Of a stretch of 64,000 bases of DNA, positions 26,048 through 34,983 are shown in pieces. The DNA is from UBA4582 sp038106185. Lineage in GTDB: Bacteria > Pseudomonadota > Gammaproteobacteria > Pseudomonadales > Azotimanducaceae. The notes under the pieces are model-generated. The model made no database searches. It had not been told where the DNA came from and saw only the letters and a list, made by a program, of their open reading frames with translations. The stretch lies in contig JAYODE010000016.1 in the NCBI GenBank assembly GCA_038106185.1, positions 5,521 through 69,520 of the forward strand. The letters are read 5' to 3'. Numbering within the stretch: the first letter of the stretch is position 1; the number at the start of each line of letters is the position of its first letter. The position numbers and the translations under genes are program-made.

Positions 26048-26162
26048 AAAAACTTTCCTGACTGACTTCCCTGCCGATAGGCATACCGGCGAATGGGTGA
26101 ATACATGCAAAAGGCCACAGATGTTACACTATTCGCTGACGAAGATTAATTGTGATTCTGAC

Positions 26163-27263
26163 ATGCTTGATAGATCTCTTCTTGACCCGCAGCCCGCGGG
26201 TTCTCATTTGCTGAGCGAAGCCCTTGGGTCGCCGATTGCGGCTGCGCCTCTGGATCGCACCCTCAGCCTTGCGCCAATGATGGGATGCACTGACAGGCAC
26301 TGCCGCTATCTGTTTCGGCTGCTCTCGCCCAACACTCTGATGTACTCGGAAATGTTAGTCACTGGCGCGCTGCTGCATGGCAATGCGGCGCATTTTCTGC
26401 GCCACGCCGGTGACGAACCCTGTGCGCTGCAATTGGGTGGCAATGATCCCGCAGCGCTAAGGGCTTGTGCCCGCATGGTCGAGGATGCCGGTTATCAGGA
26501 GGTCAACCTGAATGTTGGCTGCCCAAGCGACCGGGTTCAGTCTGGCGGCATTGGTGCCTGCTTGATCGCAAGACCCGAGCTGATCGCCGAGTGTGTCGCG
26601 GCCATGCAGGCCGAGGTCCAGATACCCGTCACGGTCAAGACTCGCATCGGCATCAATCAGCAGGACAGCTATGAACACTTTCACCATTTTATTGCGACTG
26701 TCCGGGAAGCCGGCTGTCGAATCTTTATTATTCATGCCCGTAAAGCGATTCTTGGCGGCCTCTCTCCCAAGGACAATCGCGAGATCCCACCGCTGAAATA
26801 TGATTATGTTTACCGCATCAAGGCGGATTTTCCCGACTGCCAGTTTATTCTCAATGGCGGTATCAATGACACGGCGACGGCTCTGGCCGTCTTGCCAAAG
26901 GTCGACGGCCTGATGCTGGGGCGAGCACCTTATGCTAACCCCTATTTGCTCGCTGAACTCGAAGCCGCACTGTACCAACATCAGTCTGTGGACAGGCTGA
27001 CGGCACTGGCCGACTACACGGATTATATGGTGCGAAATATCGAGGCTGGGGAGCCTTTGAAACACATGGTCCGCCACCTGCTGGGCTGGTTTACCGGGAT
27101 TCGCGGAGCTCGCAGTTTTCGGCGCCATCTCAGCACGCATATGTTTGAAGCCGGTAGTGGCACAGAAGTAGTGCAGCAGGCGCTGCAGCAAGCCGGATTA
27201 GACCAGAACGCAGAGGCAGCAGAATCCTTTGCCGAGCAACAAGCCAGGCTGCAGCGTTGCTAA
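26163..27263 (+). CDS. dusA: tRNA-dihydrouridine synthase A
   Basis: This FMN-dependent enzyme of about 366 residues reduces uridine 20/20a in tRNA D-loops. LSLAPMMGCTDRHCRYLFR is the N-terminal FMN strand with the DusA-type M-x-x-x-T-D-R-H-C-R. NLNVGCPSDRVQSGGIGACL contains the catalytic Cys. HARKAILGGLSPKDNREIPPL is a DusA-specific stretch, and ILNGGINDTATA plus MLGRAPYANPYLL close the barrel. The ATG at 26163 gives a length near that of E. coli DusA; the frame is open to 26097 but has no ribosome site. A 14-bp array starts at its stop. Confidence 0.95.
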   Translation: MLDRSLLDPQPAGSHLLSEALGSPIAAAPLDRTLSLAPMMGCTDRHCRYLFRLLSPNTLMYSEMLVTGALLHGNAAHFLRHAGDEPCALQLGGNDPAALRACARMVEDAGYQEVNLNVGCPSDRVQSGGIGACLIARPELIAECVAAMQAEVQIPVTVKTRIGINQQDSYEHFHHFIATVREAGCRIFIIHARKAILGGLSPKDNREIPPLKYDYVYRIKADFPDCQFILNGGINDTATALAVLPKVDGLMLGRAPYANPYLLAELEAALYQHQSVDRLTALADYTDYMVRNIEAGEPLKHMVRHLLGWFTGIRGARSFRRHLSTHMFEAGSGTEVVQQALQQAGLDQNAEAAESFAEQQARLQRC

Positions 27264-27340
27264 CAAGACAAGGGTTCTGATAACGAGCTTCTAACACAGG
27301 GCTTCTAATACTGGGCTTCTAATACTGGGCTTCTAATAAA
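27257..27340. repeat. Tandem array, 14-bp unit, about 5-6 copies, starting at the dusA stop
   Basis: Clear copies are gagcttctaacaca (27285), gggcttctaatact (27299 and 27313) and gggcttctaataaa (27327). Before them agggttctgataac (27271) and a weak copy over the dusA TAA (27261-27263) fit the same frame loosely. Divergence rises toward the gene. The array ends 11 bp before the TerB-family ATG, covering nearly the whole spacer. Confidence 0.9.
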
Positions 27341-27351
27341 AGGGCTGCGAT

Positions 27352-27816
27352 ATGTTCGAGAAGATTAAGCGTTTTTTTGACGAAAAAATTTTACCCATAA
27401 GCCGGGACAACTTCGATGAAGGCCCAAGCCGAGCGCTGCAGTTCGCAATGGCGGCTCTGCTTTTGGAACTGGCGCGCGCCGACTTTGACTCGCATGACCA
27501 GGAGCGAGACCTGATAATGACGCTGCTACGAGACAGCTTTAATCTCGAAGAACCAGAATTGCAGGAGCTACTGGCCCTGGCAGGCGCTGCCTCCGATGAG
27601 GCCAATGATGTGTTTCAGTTTACCCAGCTGGTGAATCAGCACTTCAGTCACGATGAAAAGATAAAACTCATTGAGCAACTCTGGCGAGTCGCCTTTGCTG
27701 ATGGTCGACTGGATAAGTATGAAGAGCAATTTATTCGCAAACTGTCAGGTTTGCTCCATGTCGCTCACTCAGATTTTATCAAGGCCAAACTCAGAGCCCG
27801 AGCAGATGCGGACTAG
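27352..27816 (+). CDS. TerB-family protein
   Basis: This 154-residue all-helical cytosolic protein has the TerB/DjlA-N-terminal layout. AALLLELARADFDSHDQERDLIMTLL and LWRVAFADGRLDKYEEQFIRKLSGLL are the two related helical halves, each with an acidic A-x-A-D-G/F-x-(x)-D-x-x-E pattern that may bind metal. TerB-like proteins are linked to tellurite and stress responses, but single-copy stand-alone versions are of unknown function. It is preceded by the 14-bp array and followed by an assembly gap. Confidence 0.85.
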   Translation: MFEKIKRFFDEKILPISRDNFDEGPSRALQFAMAALLLELARADFDSHDQERDLIMTLLRDSFNLEEPELQELLALAGAASDEANDVFQFTQLVNQHFSHDEKIKLIEQLWRVAFADGRLDKYEEQFIRKLSGLLHVAHSDFIKAKLRARADAD

Positions 27817-27872
27817 ACAAGACCTGGGTTGGTGGCCGACTGCTGTTTTTCAGTGCGTACTTTACAGAGAGC

Positions 27873-27886
27873 AGGTTATAGAGAGC
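27873..27886. repeat. Edge of a 14-bp tandem repeat broken by an assembly gap
   Basis: Before the N run the sequence shows agagagc twice at a 14-bp spacing, within ttacagagagcagg and ttatagagagc (about 27862-27886). Only two partial copies are visible, so the array is tentative. Confidence 0.5.
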
Positions 27887-27986
27887 NNNNNNNNNNNNNN
27901 NNNNNNNNNNNNNNNNNNNNNNNNNNNNNNNNNNNNNNNNNNNNNNNNNNNNNNNNNNNNNNNNNNNNNNNNNNNNNNNNNNNNNN
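27887..27986. other. Assembly gap (100 N)
   Basis: The run is exactly 100 N between the TerB-family gene and the STAS gene; the true length is unknown. Confidence 0.99.
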
Positions 27987-28045
27987 CACAAAAAGCTTGT
28001 CGCGATGCGCGTCAGTCGCAGTGAGACCGCAACCTTCAGTTGGTC

Positions 28046-28570
28046 TCAGCCCGCGACTCTGGCCTGCCTGTGTCGCAGGTTGCACTCCTGAGCCTGCTCC
28101 TGTTCAAGCGCGGCAACCAGATCCTTAAACGCCAACAGGTTATTTTCGTTCAGCGCCATTAGCGTTTTGTGGGCATCCAGAACTTGCTCTCGAAGAACGT
28201 TGTCGGGAACGATCTTTGCCGGCAATTCACCCAGCTGTTCGCAGCCGTGCTGAGTGTCATTATCGACGACAAAAATCTTGTCAAAGCCCATACTGAGCAG
28301 TATGCGGGTGATATCTTCATTGGTCGATACGATGGTGGGAAAGGTGTTGAACTGGTCTTGACTACGAAGGGAAATCTTGGCGAGTAATCCGAGGCTGGTG
28401 CTGTCGATGCCGGTGGTCTCTCGAAGATCGATAATGATGGCACTGACGCCTCGATGTTTATCGATACTGGCGAGGAACGTCGCAATCGTCGGGCCAAGAC
28501 AGACTCGAACATCACCCACAAACTTCAGGACTTGGACACCATCCTGATCAGCAAAAAGTATTTTGCTCAT
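28046..28570 (-). CDS. STAS-domain protein (anti-sigma factor antagonist type)
   Basis: The product has 174 residues with an N-terminal STAS domain. IIIDLRETTGIDSTSLGLLAKI carries the D-S-T motif whose Ser (about residue 57) is phosphorylated in SpoIIAA-type proteins. A further 70 residues, helical and Gln/Glu-rich, follow the domain. It lies directly downstream of a PP2C phosphatase gene and nearly overlaps it, the arrangement of HsbR/HsbA in Pseudomonas, where dephosphorylation of the STAS protein alters an anti-sigma partner. The ATG at 28570 is preferred, but a GTG at 28576 overlapping the PP2C stop is possible. Confidence 0.88.
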   Translation of the reverse strand: MSKILFADQDGVQVLKFVGDVRVCLGPTIATFLASIDKHRGVSAIIIDLRETTGIDSTSLGLLAKISLRSQDQFNTFPTIVSTNEDITRILLSMGFDKIFVVDNDTQHGCEQLGELPAKIVPDNVLREQVLDAHKTLMALNENNLLAFKDLVAALEQEQAQECNLRHRQARVAG

Positions 28571-28575
28571 ACGCA

Positions 28576-29754
28576 CTACCCAGTCTTTGTCACTGTAAAA
28601 ATCGCAATGTCATCGGGTATGTCGGCGACATCACTTAAGCCTAACTTTTCCGCGAGGCAGTCTAACTCTCCACCGGTAGAGTTTACCAGTGATACCAGTT
28701 GTTTTTCTTTGGCTTGCAGGCTGTCTTGCGGCATGATTTCAAACACTCCGTCGGAAAACATGGCCAAGGTAAAGGCTTTAGGCAGGGCCTGCTTGTGTTC
28801 TACATAATCTGGTGAAGTCATGATGCCTAAGGGCAACCCCCCCAATTCGAGATACTCAGCCCCCTCAGTGTCAGAAAAGATGGTCCCGGGAAAGTGAGCA
28901 GCATTGCTGTAACTCAGCATTTTACGGTCTTCACTGATCAAGCCGAGAAACAAGGTAACGTGCTGCTCCAGACGATCCCTCAGGAGTTCCTGGTTAAGCC
29001 AGTTCAAAATTTCATTCGCCGTAGTGATTTCGAGCATCTCATACTCACTCACTAACTGCTGGAACAGACCTTTGAGAATCACAGTGACTATCGCACCTGC
29101 TGCACCATGGCCAGACACATCAGCGATATAAAACAACAGACGTTGATCCGGCAACTCGAAGTAATCGATGGAATCTCCGCTCAGGATCAGCGAGGGATGA
29201 ATCAGATGGGCAAAGGTTAGATCATCAAATACCAGCGGAGTTTCTGGCATCAAACCCCGCTGAACACGAAATCCGGCCTGCTGGTCCTGCTCGAGAACCT
29301 GCAGGCTCTCCAGTAAGATCTTATTGGTTTTCGCCAGCGCTTTTTCGTTATTGAGTCGGCGTTTTAGCTCGCGTTTACGTTTGATGGTGTCCCGCAGCAC
29401 ATAACTCATAATCGCTGGATCACCCAGGGGTAGCGTCAGGAATCCATCCGCGCCCTGCTTGAGACATGGGACCACTCGGTGCACCGTTGAGGCGTTTGCC
29501 AGCAAGACAATCGGCAGTCGCGGAGACTGTTTGCGCAGATTCGCCAGAGTAGATTCACAATTAACGGCGGAGCTCGCCAGGGAAACCACTAGAATTTCAG
29601 GGCGACTGCCCTGAAGATGGGAGAGGCAATCCTCTTCGGTAACGGCATGAATGACTTCAAATCCGGTATCGTCGAGTAAAGCACTGATGTTGTCCTCGGT
29701 GCCTGCCGCCTGACTCAGCAGTAGCAGCTCACCGCTTTTGACTTTCATTAGCAA
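28576..29754 (-). CDS. PP2C (RsbU/SpoIIE-type) phosphatase with degenerate receiver domain
   Basis: The product has 392 residues. The N-terminal 120 residues look like a response-regulator receiver, but the phosphoacceptor position is Ser (ILVVSLAS, residue 58), the acidic pair after the first strand is missing (LLLSQAAG), and the usual Lys-Pro is LPLG. A coiled-coil-like linker (about 125-165) follows, then a PP2C domain with SGDSIDYFEL, IADVSGHGAAGA, FSDGVFE and PDDIAIF, which hold the metal-binding aspartates. It should dephosphorylate the downstream STAS protein. The receiver is unlikely to work through Asp phosphorylation. Confidence 0.9.
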   Translation of the reverse strand: MLMKVKSGELLLLSQAAGTEDNISALLDDTGFEVIHAVTEEDCLSHLQGSRPEILVVSLASSAVNCESTLANLRKQSPRLPIVLLANASTVHRVVPCLKQGADGFLTLPLGDPAIMSYVLRDTIKRKRELKRRLNNEKALAKTNKILLESLQVLEQDQQAGFRVQRGLMPETPLVFDDLTFAHLIHPSLILSGDSIDYFELPDQRLLFYIADVSGHGAAGAIVTVILKGLFQQLVSEYEMLEITTANEILNWLNQELLRDRLEQHVTLFLGLISEDRKMLSYSNAAHFPGTIFSDTEGAEYLELGGLPLGIMTSPDYVEHKQALPKAFTLAMFSDGVFEIMPQDSLQAKEKQLVSLVNSTGGELDCLAEKLGLSDVADIPDDIAIFTVTKTG

Positions 29755-29901
29755 CGCTCACACGTAGGCCAAATATCTGGACAAGACTCTACTCTCAAAT
29801 TTCAATGTTTACCAGTAGTTAGCGCTGATATTTCGCGCTGCTTCTGTATTTGGTGGGGGGCATCCTTTGAGGCTACTCGACGACTGACAGCCTGATCGAT
29901 A

Positions 29902-30591
29902 CTAGAAGTCATCGAATTCATCTGTGACGCGACCGTCGTTCGTCAGATAATGACGCCGTTGCAAGTAAGCATCTCGGTAAAACACATAACGGTCCCCAAA
30001 CACCACCCCCTCGGCGCTGAGAAGTTCTGCTCGAAGATCAAGCAGCTCAACTCCCAATAGAGTGTTGCGATGAGCAATCGGCTTATAATACCGTAATGGA
30101 TCCAGGCGACTGTCAAGGGGTCGACCCAAGGCATCCGTGACCGTTGATGGTCCTAGAAAAGGCATCACCAGGTAGGGTCCTGGCGGTATCCCCCAAAATC
30201 GAAACGTCTGACCAAAATCTTCCGGATAAGCGCGCAGTCCTATGTCGGTCGCGGGATCCAGCAGGCCTCCAAGCCCAACGGTTGAATTAATCAGAAGCCG
30301 ACCGAGACTGACCAGGGCCTGTTTGATCTTGGCCTGAAGCAGGTTGTTTGCCGTATTGTCTATCTCCTCAAGATTGCCAAAAAAATGGCCGACACCCTGT
30401 TGCAGAACGCCCGGCACGCCCTGCTTATAGCCCTTGGCGACGGGCTTTAACAACAAACGGTCAATACCCTCGTTGAAACTGTGAGTAGCTCGATTGATGC
30501 CCTCCCACGGATCAGGATTGTCTTCAGCGGCGAAAACCGACTGCACCAGCCCCAATTGCAACGTAATCAACAGAAGCCAGACGACTTTCAA
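29902..30591 (-). CDS. mlaA: MlaA/VacJ-family protein, non-lipidated form
   Basis: The product has about 229 residues. DPWEGINRATHSFNEGIDRLLLKPVAKGY and the later GLRAYPEDFGQTFRFWGIPPGPYLVMPFLGPS are MlaA hallmarks. MlaA removes mislocalised phospholipids from the outer leaflet with OmpC and MlaC. A TTG start at 30591 is preferred: GAGGAG lies 5-6 nt upstream, and it yields a clean signal peptide (KVVWLLLITLQLG, SVFA-AED). The ATG at 30609 would put that ribosome site inside the gene. There is no lipobox Cys, unlike E. coli MlaA, so the protein may be soluble in the periplasm or held by its hydrophobic ring. No mlaBCDEF genes are nearby. Confidence 0.88.
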   Translation of the reverse strand: MKVVWLLLITLQLGLVQSVFAAEDNPDPWEGINRATHSFNEGIDRLLLKPVAKGYKQGVPGVLQQGVGHFFGNLEEIDNTANNLLQAKIKQALVSLGRLLINSTVGLGGLLDPATDIGLRAYPEDFGQTFRFWGIPPGPYLVMPFLGPSTVTDALGRPLDSRLDPLRYYKPIAHRNTLLGVELLDLRAELLSAEGVVFGDRYVFYRDAYLQRRHYLTNDGRVTDEFDDF

Positions 30592-30627
30592 GAGATGCTC
30601 CTCTTTCATTACTGAGATAGCTAGTTT

Positions 30628-30718
30628 TAGATGATAAGCTTTAGATGCTAGGGCTTAGATAACCAGTTTATATATCAAGTTTAGATAACAAGTTTAGATG
30701 ACAGGTTGAGACAACTCG
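30628..30718. repeat. Degenerate tandem array, 13-bp unit, about 7 copies
   Basis: Copies such as ttagatgctaggg (30641), cttagataaccag (30654), tttatatatcaag (30667), tttagataacaag (30680), tttagatgacagg (30693) and ttgagacaactcg (30706) keep a 13-bp period with many substitutions. This looks like an older array. It fills the spacer in front of the mlaA-type gene. Confidence 0.85.
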
Positions 30719-30869
30719 TTCGATATCATCTGGTCGATCTTATCAGATTGAGATGACTTGCCTTTTCCCTGGCTGCATTGGCGTCTATCGGTCTTGACTC
30801 AAAAGTTTAACGAATCAACATCTTGCATCACGGTATCCCACTTCGAGGCCAAGTCTTCGGTCAGAACCG

Positions 30870-33800
30870 TTATCCTCGCCTTCGCTGCGCTACCCTGTCC
30901 CAGGCCTTGTCCAAGCGTTTTGCAGACACAGGAATGCTGGTACCCAGGCCCTGAGCAAACAGTGAAACTCGAAACTCTTCAATCATCCAGCGATAAACCT
31001 GAAGGTCCTCATCATCGGCCACGGCGGCCATTGTAAACCTCTCTAAATGACTTCGCACCTCGCGCATCGCCTGCTGATCCTTCGCGATGTTATGTTGCAT
31101 TTTATCTAACCGATAAAGCATCGCCTGCAGGTATCGCGGGTATTGCTTGAGCCACTTCAGCGAAGCGACTCGAATAAATCCGGGTGCGAGCAACTGCGCC
31201 AGCTGCTCACGCACATCTGCCCTTGATGCGCGGTTCAGAGGATTTTCGCCGACTAACAGTTGGCGCTCAATTTCATTTGCTGTTTTCAGCACCTCAGCGA
31301 CTAATCGCCCTGTCTGATTCATCATGCTTACCAGCTCAACTTTATCGCGCAGCCGCTGCTCAAAGGCCGCAGCGCTCATGACTCGCGCCCTGTCTTCGAT
31401 AAACGTAAACCGAAACACCGCCTCGACCAGGTCGGTGAGTAACTCTTCGCTGGAGCCTCGCGTCGCGTAATAGATCGAGAATTGCTTAAACCCCGGCATA
31501 TTGCGGCGCAGGTACTTACTCTGATCTGGCAAGCGCAACATAAACAGACGCAACACACCCTGTCGCGAAACCCGCTCAGCCTCGGCGAGGTTATCCAGGA
31601 CTCGAACCGCAACTGTCTCAATCTGGTCAATGACGGTGGGATAACCCTTGAGGGTTATGCCCCCCTGATCTATCAACACCAATTCCGGCAGCTCACCAAA
31701 CGTCCAATCGACCGCGCCCTCCACTTCAATCTTGAGCCGAGACCGCTGGTTAAATCCCTGGTCTGCTTGAGCCGCAAACTGCTGCTGCAAATGACCCAAG
31801 TCCCGCGCACTGCCAATGACCTTGCTTTGATCGTCCAACACCTTGATATTCATTTTCAGGTGCTGCTCCAGACTACTCAAATCAAAGTCTTCGACCTTGA
31901 TCCGAGTCCCATTCAAACGAAACAATTTTTCTGCCAGCACCTCGACCAGTTCCCGCCCGTCATAGACTAACAGCGGCATCAGTCTTTCGACGTACTCAGG
32001 CGCCGGCACGAATTTTTTTCGCAACGACTTTGGCAGACTCTTGATCAACGCCAAACACTTTTCCCGCAGCAGGCCGGGTATCACCCAATCAAGCTGCGCT
32101 TTGGAAACCTGACGCAACAAGGCTACCGGCACCTGAACACTGACACCATCCTCTTCGTGTTGAGGATCAAAGTGATAATCCAGTTTGAGCTTGGTCTCTG
32201 CGACCTCAAGCTGGCTCGGGTAAAGCGCCTCGGACAAGCCTGACTCCTGTTTCATCAACTGATGCTTTTCGAGATACAGGGCTCGAGGCGTATCAACTTC
32301 AATGCGCCGACGCCAAACCTCAAGATCCGCCAAGGAGCTGACATTTTCTGGCAATTTTTCAGCGTAAAACCGAAATATGGTGTAACCATCCACCAAAATG
32401 TCGCGCTTGCGAGCCATGGACTCGAGCTTCTCGACTTCAGCCACCAGTTGCGTGTTATGCCGATAGAAGCCCGCCTTACTTTGCAGCTGCTGTTCGACCA
32501 GGGCTTCCTGAATAAAGATATGTCGAGCCCTGACTGGGTCAACCCGACCATAGTCAACCAGGCGCTTTTTGACGACAGTAATGCCGTACAGTATCACTTC
32601 TTCGTACGCCAGCACCTGAGATCGCTGGGCGTCAAAATAAGCTTCCTGATAATTGCGCTTTACCAAATGGCGAGCGAGCGGCTCTATCCAGCGGCTGTCT
32701 ATCTGCGCGACGGTTCGAGCAAACAGTCGACTCGTCTCGACCAATTCGGCAGACATGATCCAGCGCGGCTTGGCGCTGAACAAGCCTGAACCAGGAAAGA
32801 TGACATGGCGTCGATTGTGCGCCCCGAGATAATCGTTATCCTCGGTTTTCTCACCAATATTTCCCAGCAAACCTGCCAGTAATGCCTGATGGATCGCCGC
32901 ATATTCCGCGGCCCCTTCGTTTTTCACCAGCTTTAGCTCGCGCGCCAACAGATGCAGTTGACGATGGTTTTCTTGCCATTCACGCATGCGAACATAGGAC
33001 AGAAAATGCTCTCGGCAAAATTTTCGCAGCTGATTTTGGGTCAAGGCCTGACGATGGGACTCGTAGAAGTTCCAGATATTCACCAGCGTCATGAAGTCTG
33101 ATTGGGCATGACGAAATTGTCGGTGCCGTTCATCCGCTGCTTGCTGCTGATCGTGGGGCCTATCTCGAGGATCTTGCATGGCAAGGGCACTGACGATCGT
33201 CAACACCTCTGCCAGGCAACCTGTGCGACTGGCTTGCAGCAGCATTCTGGCCAGACGCAGATCAACGGGGAACCGGGCCATCTCTCGACCCATTTGATTA
33301 ATTCGGCGCTGCTCATCAACCGCCTGAAGCTCATGCAACAGATGAAAGCCATCATTAATCTGACGCTGATCAGGCTTTTCAACGAATGGAAACTGGCTTA
33401 TGTCGCCAAGCTTTAATAGCAACATCTGCAGAATAACGGCCGCCAGATTTGTTCGCAAAATTTCTGGCGCAGTAAACTCCGAACGCGACAAAAAATCGTC
33501 TTCGGCGTATAGCCGAAAACAGACACCATCGCTCACTCGCCCACAACGGCCCTTGCGTTGATCGGCGCTTGCTCGAGAAATGGGCTCAATGGGCAGTTGT
33601 TGAACCTTGGAACGCACACTGTAGCGCGATATGCGCGCAAGGCCAGTGTCAATAACGTAGCGAATACCGGGTACCGTCAGGGAGGTTTCAGCGACATTGG
33701 TGGCCAGTACAATACGGCGACCTGTATGTGCCTGAAATACTCGATTTTGTTCCGCTACACTAAGTCGCGAGTACAACGCCAGCACCTCCCAAAGACGCAA

Positions 33801-34742
33801 GTCAGACTTACGGATCAGGTGGCCCAGCTCTCGAATTTCGCGCTCACCCGATAGAAAGATCAGCACATCGCCCGACGTTTGCCGCTGCCGTTCGAGTTGC
33901 TCTATCTCACGCAGCGTCTCTATGACGCCCTGATACATGAGCTCATCCGAGTCCTGGCTTTTATTTTCAGCAAGAAGAGGACGATAGTGCACCACTACAG
34001 GATAAGTACGGCCAGAGACCTCGATCACAGGCGCATGATTGAAGTGCTTGGAGAAACGATCGACATCGATGGTCGCCGATGTGACTATGACCTTGAGATC
34101 AGGACGACGGGGTAATATGCGTTTCAGATAGCCCAGAATAAAGTCTATGTTAAGACTGCGCTCGTGTGCCTCATCAATGATCAGGGTGTCATACGCCTCC
34201 AGTAAGCGGTCACGGGCTGTTTCCGCAAGGAGAATGCCATCTGTCATGACCTTAATAAGCGTGTTGGGTGACGTTTGATCAGTAAAACGCACCTGGTAGC
34301 CGACCTGTTCGCCAAACTTGACCTTCAGCTCTTCGGCGATTCTGTTACCCACGGTACGCGCAGCGACTCGACGTGGCTGAGTGTGACCGATCATGCCTCG
34401 CACGCCTCGGCCCAACGCCAGGCATATCTTGGGAATCTGGGTAGTCTTGCCAGAGCCTGTTTCGCCGGCAATGATCACCACCTGATGGCTGGCTAACGCG
34501 GCTTTGATGTCATCGACTCGCAGACTGACCGGCAAGGATTCAGGAAAGGTTGGCTTCGGCAGCACTGCCCGTCGCTGCTCGACCAGCTTCATCGAGCGCT
34601 CTATCTGCGCTGCCAATTTAGTCGCATTATTTTCGACCTGGCGCTTGTCACGAAGCGCCTGGCGCAGGCGCCCTTGATCTTTGATCATGCATTGATCAAG
34701 GCGCGCAGCCAGGGCTTGAAGGCTTGTGTTTATCGTACTCAC
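30870..34742 (-). CDS. hrpA: ATP-dependent RNA helicase HrpA (DEAH box)
   Basis: This 1290-residue protein is close to E. coli HrpA in length. Walker A AGETGSGKTTQ is at about residues 92-102, DEAH at 190-193, SAT at about 220 and GRCGRVSDG (motif VI) near 400. It continues through the ratchet and OB-like domains into the long HrpA-specific C-terminal region. HrpA unwinds RNA and rescues stalled ribosomes by acting on mRNA. The GTG at 34742 is the start; the next segment (LAARLDQCMIKDQGRLRQAL) aligns with the beginning of the E. coli protein. Eight GACTCG hexamers lie on its non-coding strand. Confidence 0.96.
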   Translation of the reverse strand: MSTINTSLQALAARLDQCMIKDQGRLRQALRDKRQVENNATKLAAQIERSMKLVEQRRAVLPKPTFPESLPVSLRVDDIKAALASHQVVIIAGETGSGKTTQIPKICLALGRGVRGMIGHTQPRRVAARTVGNRIAEELKVKFGEQVGYQVRFTDQTSPNTLIKVMTDGILLAETARDRLLEAYDTLIIDEAHERSLNIDFILGYLKRILPRRPDLKVIVTSATIDVDRFSKHFNHAPVIEVSGRTYPVVVHYRPLLAENKSQDSDELMYQGVIETLREIEQLERQRQTSGDVLIFLSGEREIRELGHLIRKSDLRLWEVLALYSRLSVAEQNRVFQAHTGRRIVLATNVAETSLTVPGIRYVIDTGLARISRYSVRSKVQQLPIEPISRASADQRKGRCGRVSDGVCFRLYAEDDFLSRSEFTAPEILRTNLAAVILQMLLLKLGDISQFPFVEKPDQRQINDGFHLLHELQAVDEQRRINQMGREMARFPVDLRLARMLLQASRTGCLAEVLTIVSALAMQDPRDRPHDQQQAADERHRQFRHAQSDFMTLVNIWNFYESHRQALTQNQLRKFCREHFLSYVRMREWQENHRQLHLLARELKLVKNEGAAEYAAIHQALLAGLLGNIGEKTEDNDYLGAHNRRHVIFPGSGLFSAKPRWIMSAELVETSRLFARTVAQIDSRWIEPLARHLVKRNYQEAYFDAQRSQVLAYEEVILYGITVVKKRLVDYGRVDPVRARHIFIQEALVEQQLQSKAGFYRHNTQLVAEVEKLESMARKRDILVDGYTIFRFYAEKLPENVSSLADLEVWRRRIEVDTPRALYLEKHQLMKQESGLSEALYPSQLEVAETKLKLDYHFDPQHEEDGVSVQVPVALLRQVSKAQLDWVIPGLLREKCLALIKSLPKSLRKKFVPAPEYVERLMPLLVYDGRELVEVLAEKLFRLNGTRIKVEDFDLSSLEQHLKMNIKVLDDQSKVIGSARDLGHLQQQFAAQADQGFNQRSRLKIEVEGAVDWTFGELPELVLIDQGGITLKGYPTVIDQIETVAVRVLDNLAEAERVSRQGVLRLFMLRLPDQSKYLRRNMPGFKQFSIYYATRGSSEELLTDLVEAVFRFTFIEDRARVMSAAAFEQRLRDKVELVSMMNQTGRLVAEVLKTANEIERQLLVGENPLNRASRADVREQLAQLLAPGFIRVASLKWLKQYPRYLQAMLYRLDKMQHNIAKDQQAMREVRSHLERFTMAAVADDEDLQVYRWMIEEFRVSLFAQGLGTSIPVSAKRLDKAWDRVAQRRRG

Positions 34743-34806
34743 GTTTAGTCAGGCATTCAGTTGCAAGTTAACGCCAAGGCACACAGGATGCGCCTTGACT
34801 GGATGG

Positions 34807-34934
34807 GGTAAAGCGCCGCTGCTGTTCGGGATAAAGCGCCGCGGCTGGCTTGGATAATCCAACGCAGCCGATTTGAGCAAACCAACTTTTGACTAACCCA
34901 ACTTTTGACTAAACCAACTTTTGAGTAAACCAAC
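34807..34934. repeat. Two neighbouring arrays: about 22-bp (2 copies) and 16-bp (4 copies)
   Basis: A ggtaaagcgccgc(t/g)gct-like segment occurs twice around 34807-34853. Then atttgagcaaaccaac (34871), ttttgactaacccaac (34887), ttttgactaaaccaac (34903) and ttttgagtaaaccaac (34919) form a clean 16-bp array. Both fill the spacer between the ggt stop and hrpA. Confidence 0.9.
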
Positions 34935-34983
34935 TGGGCCGACTCGCAGACTTCCCATGTCGGCGGTAATTCGTTCATGCCCC

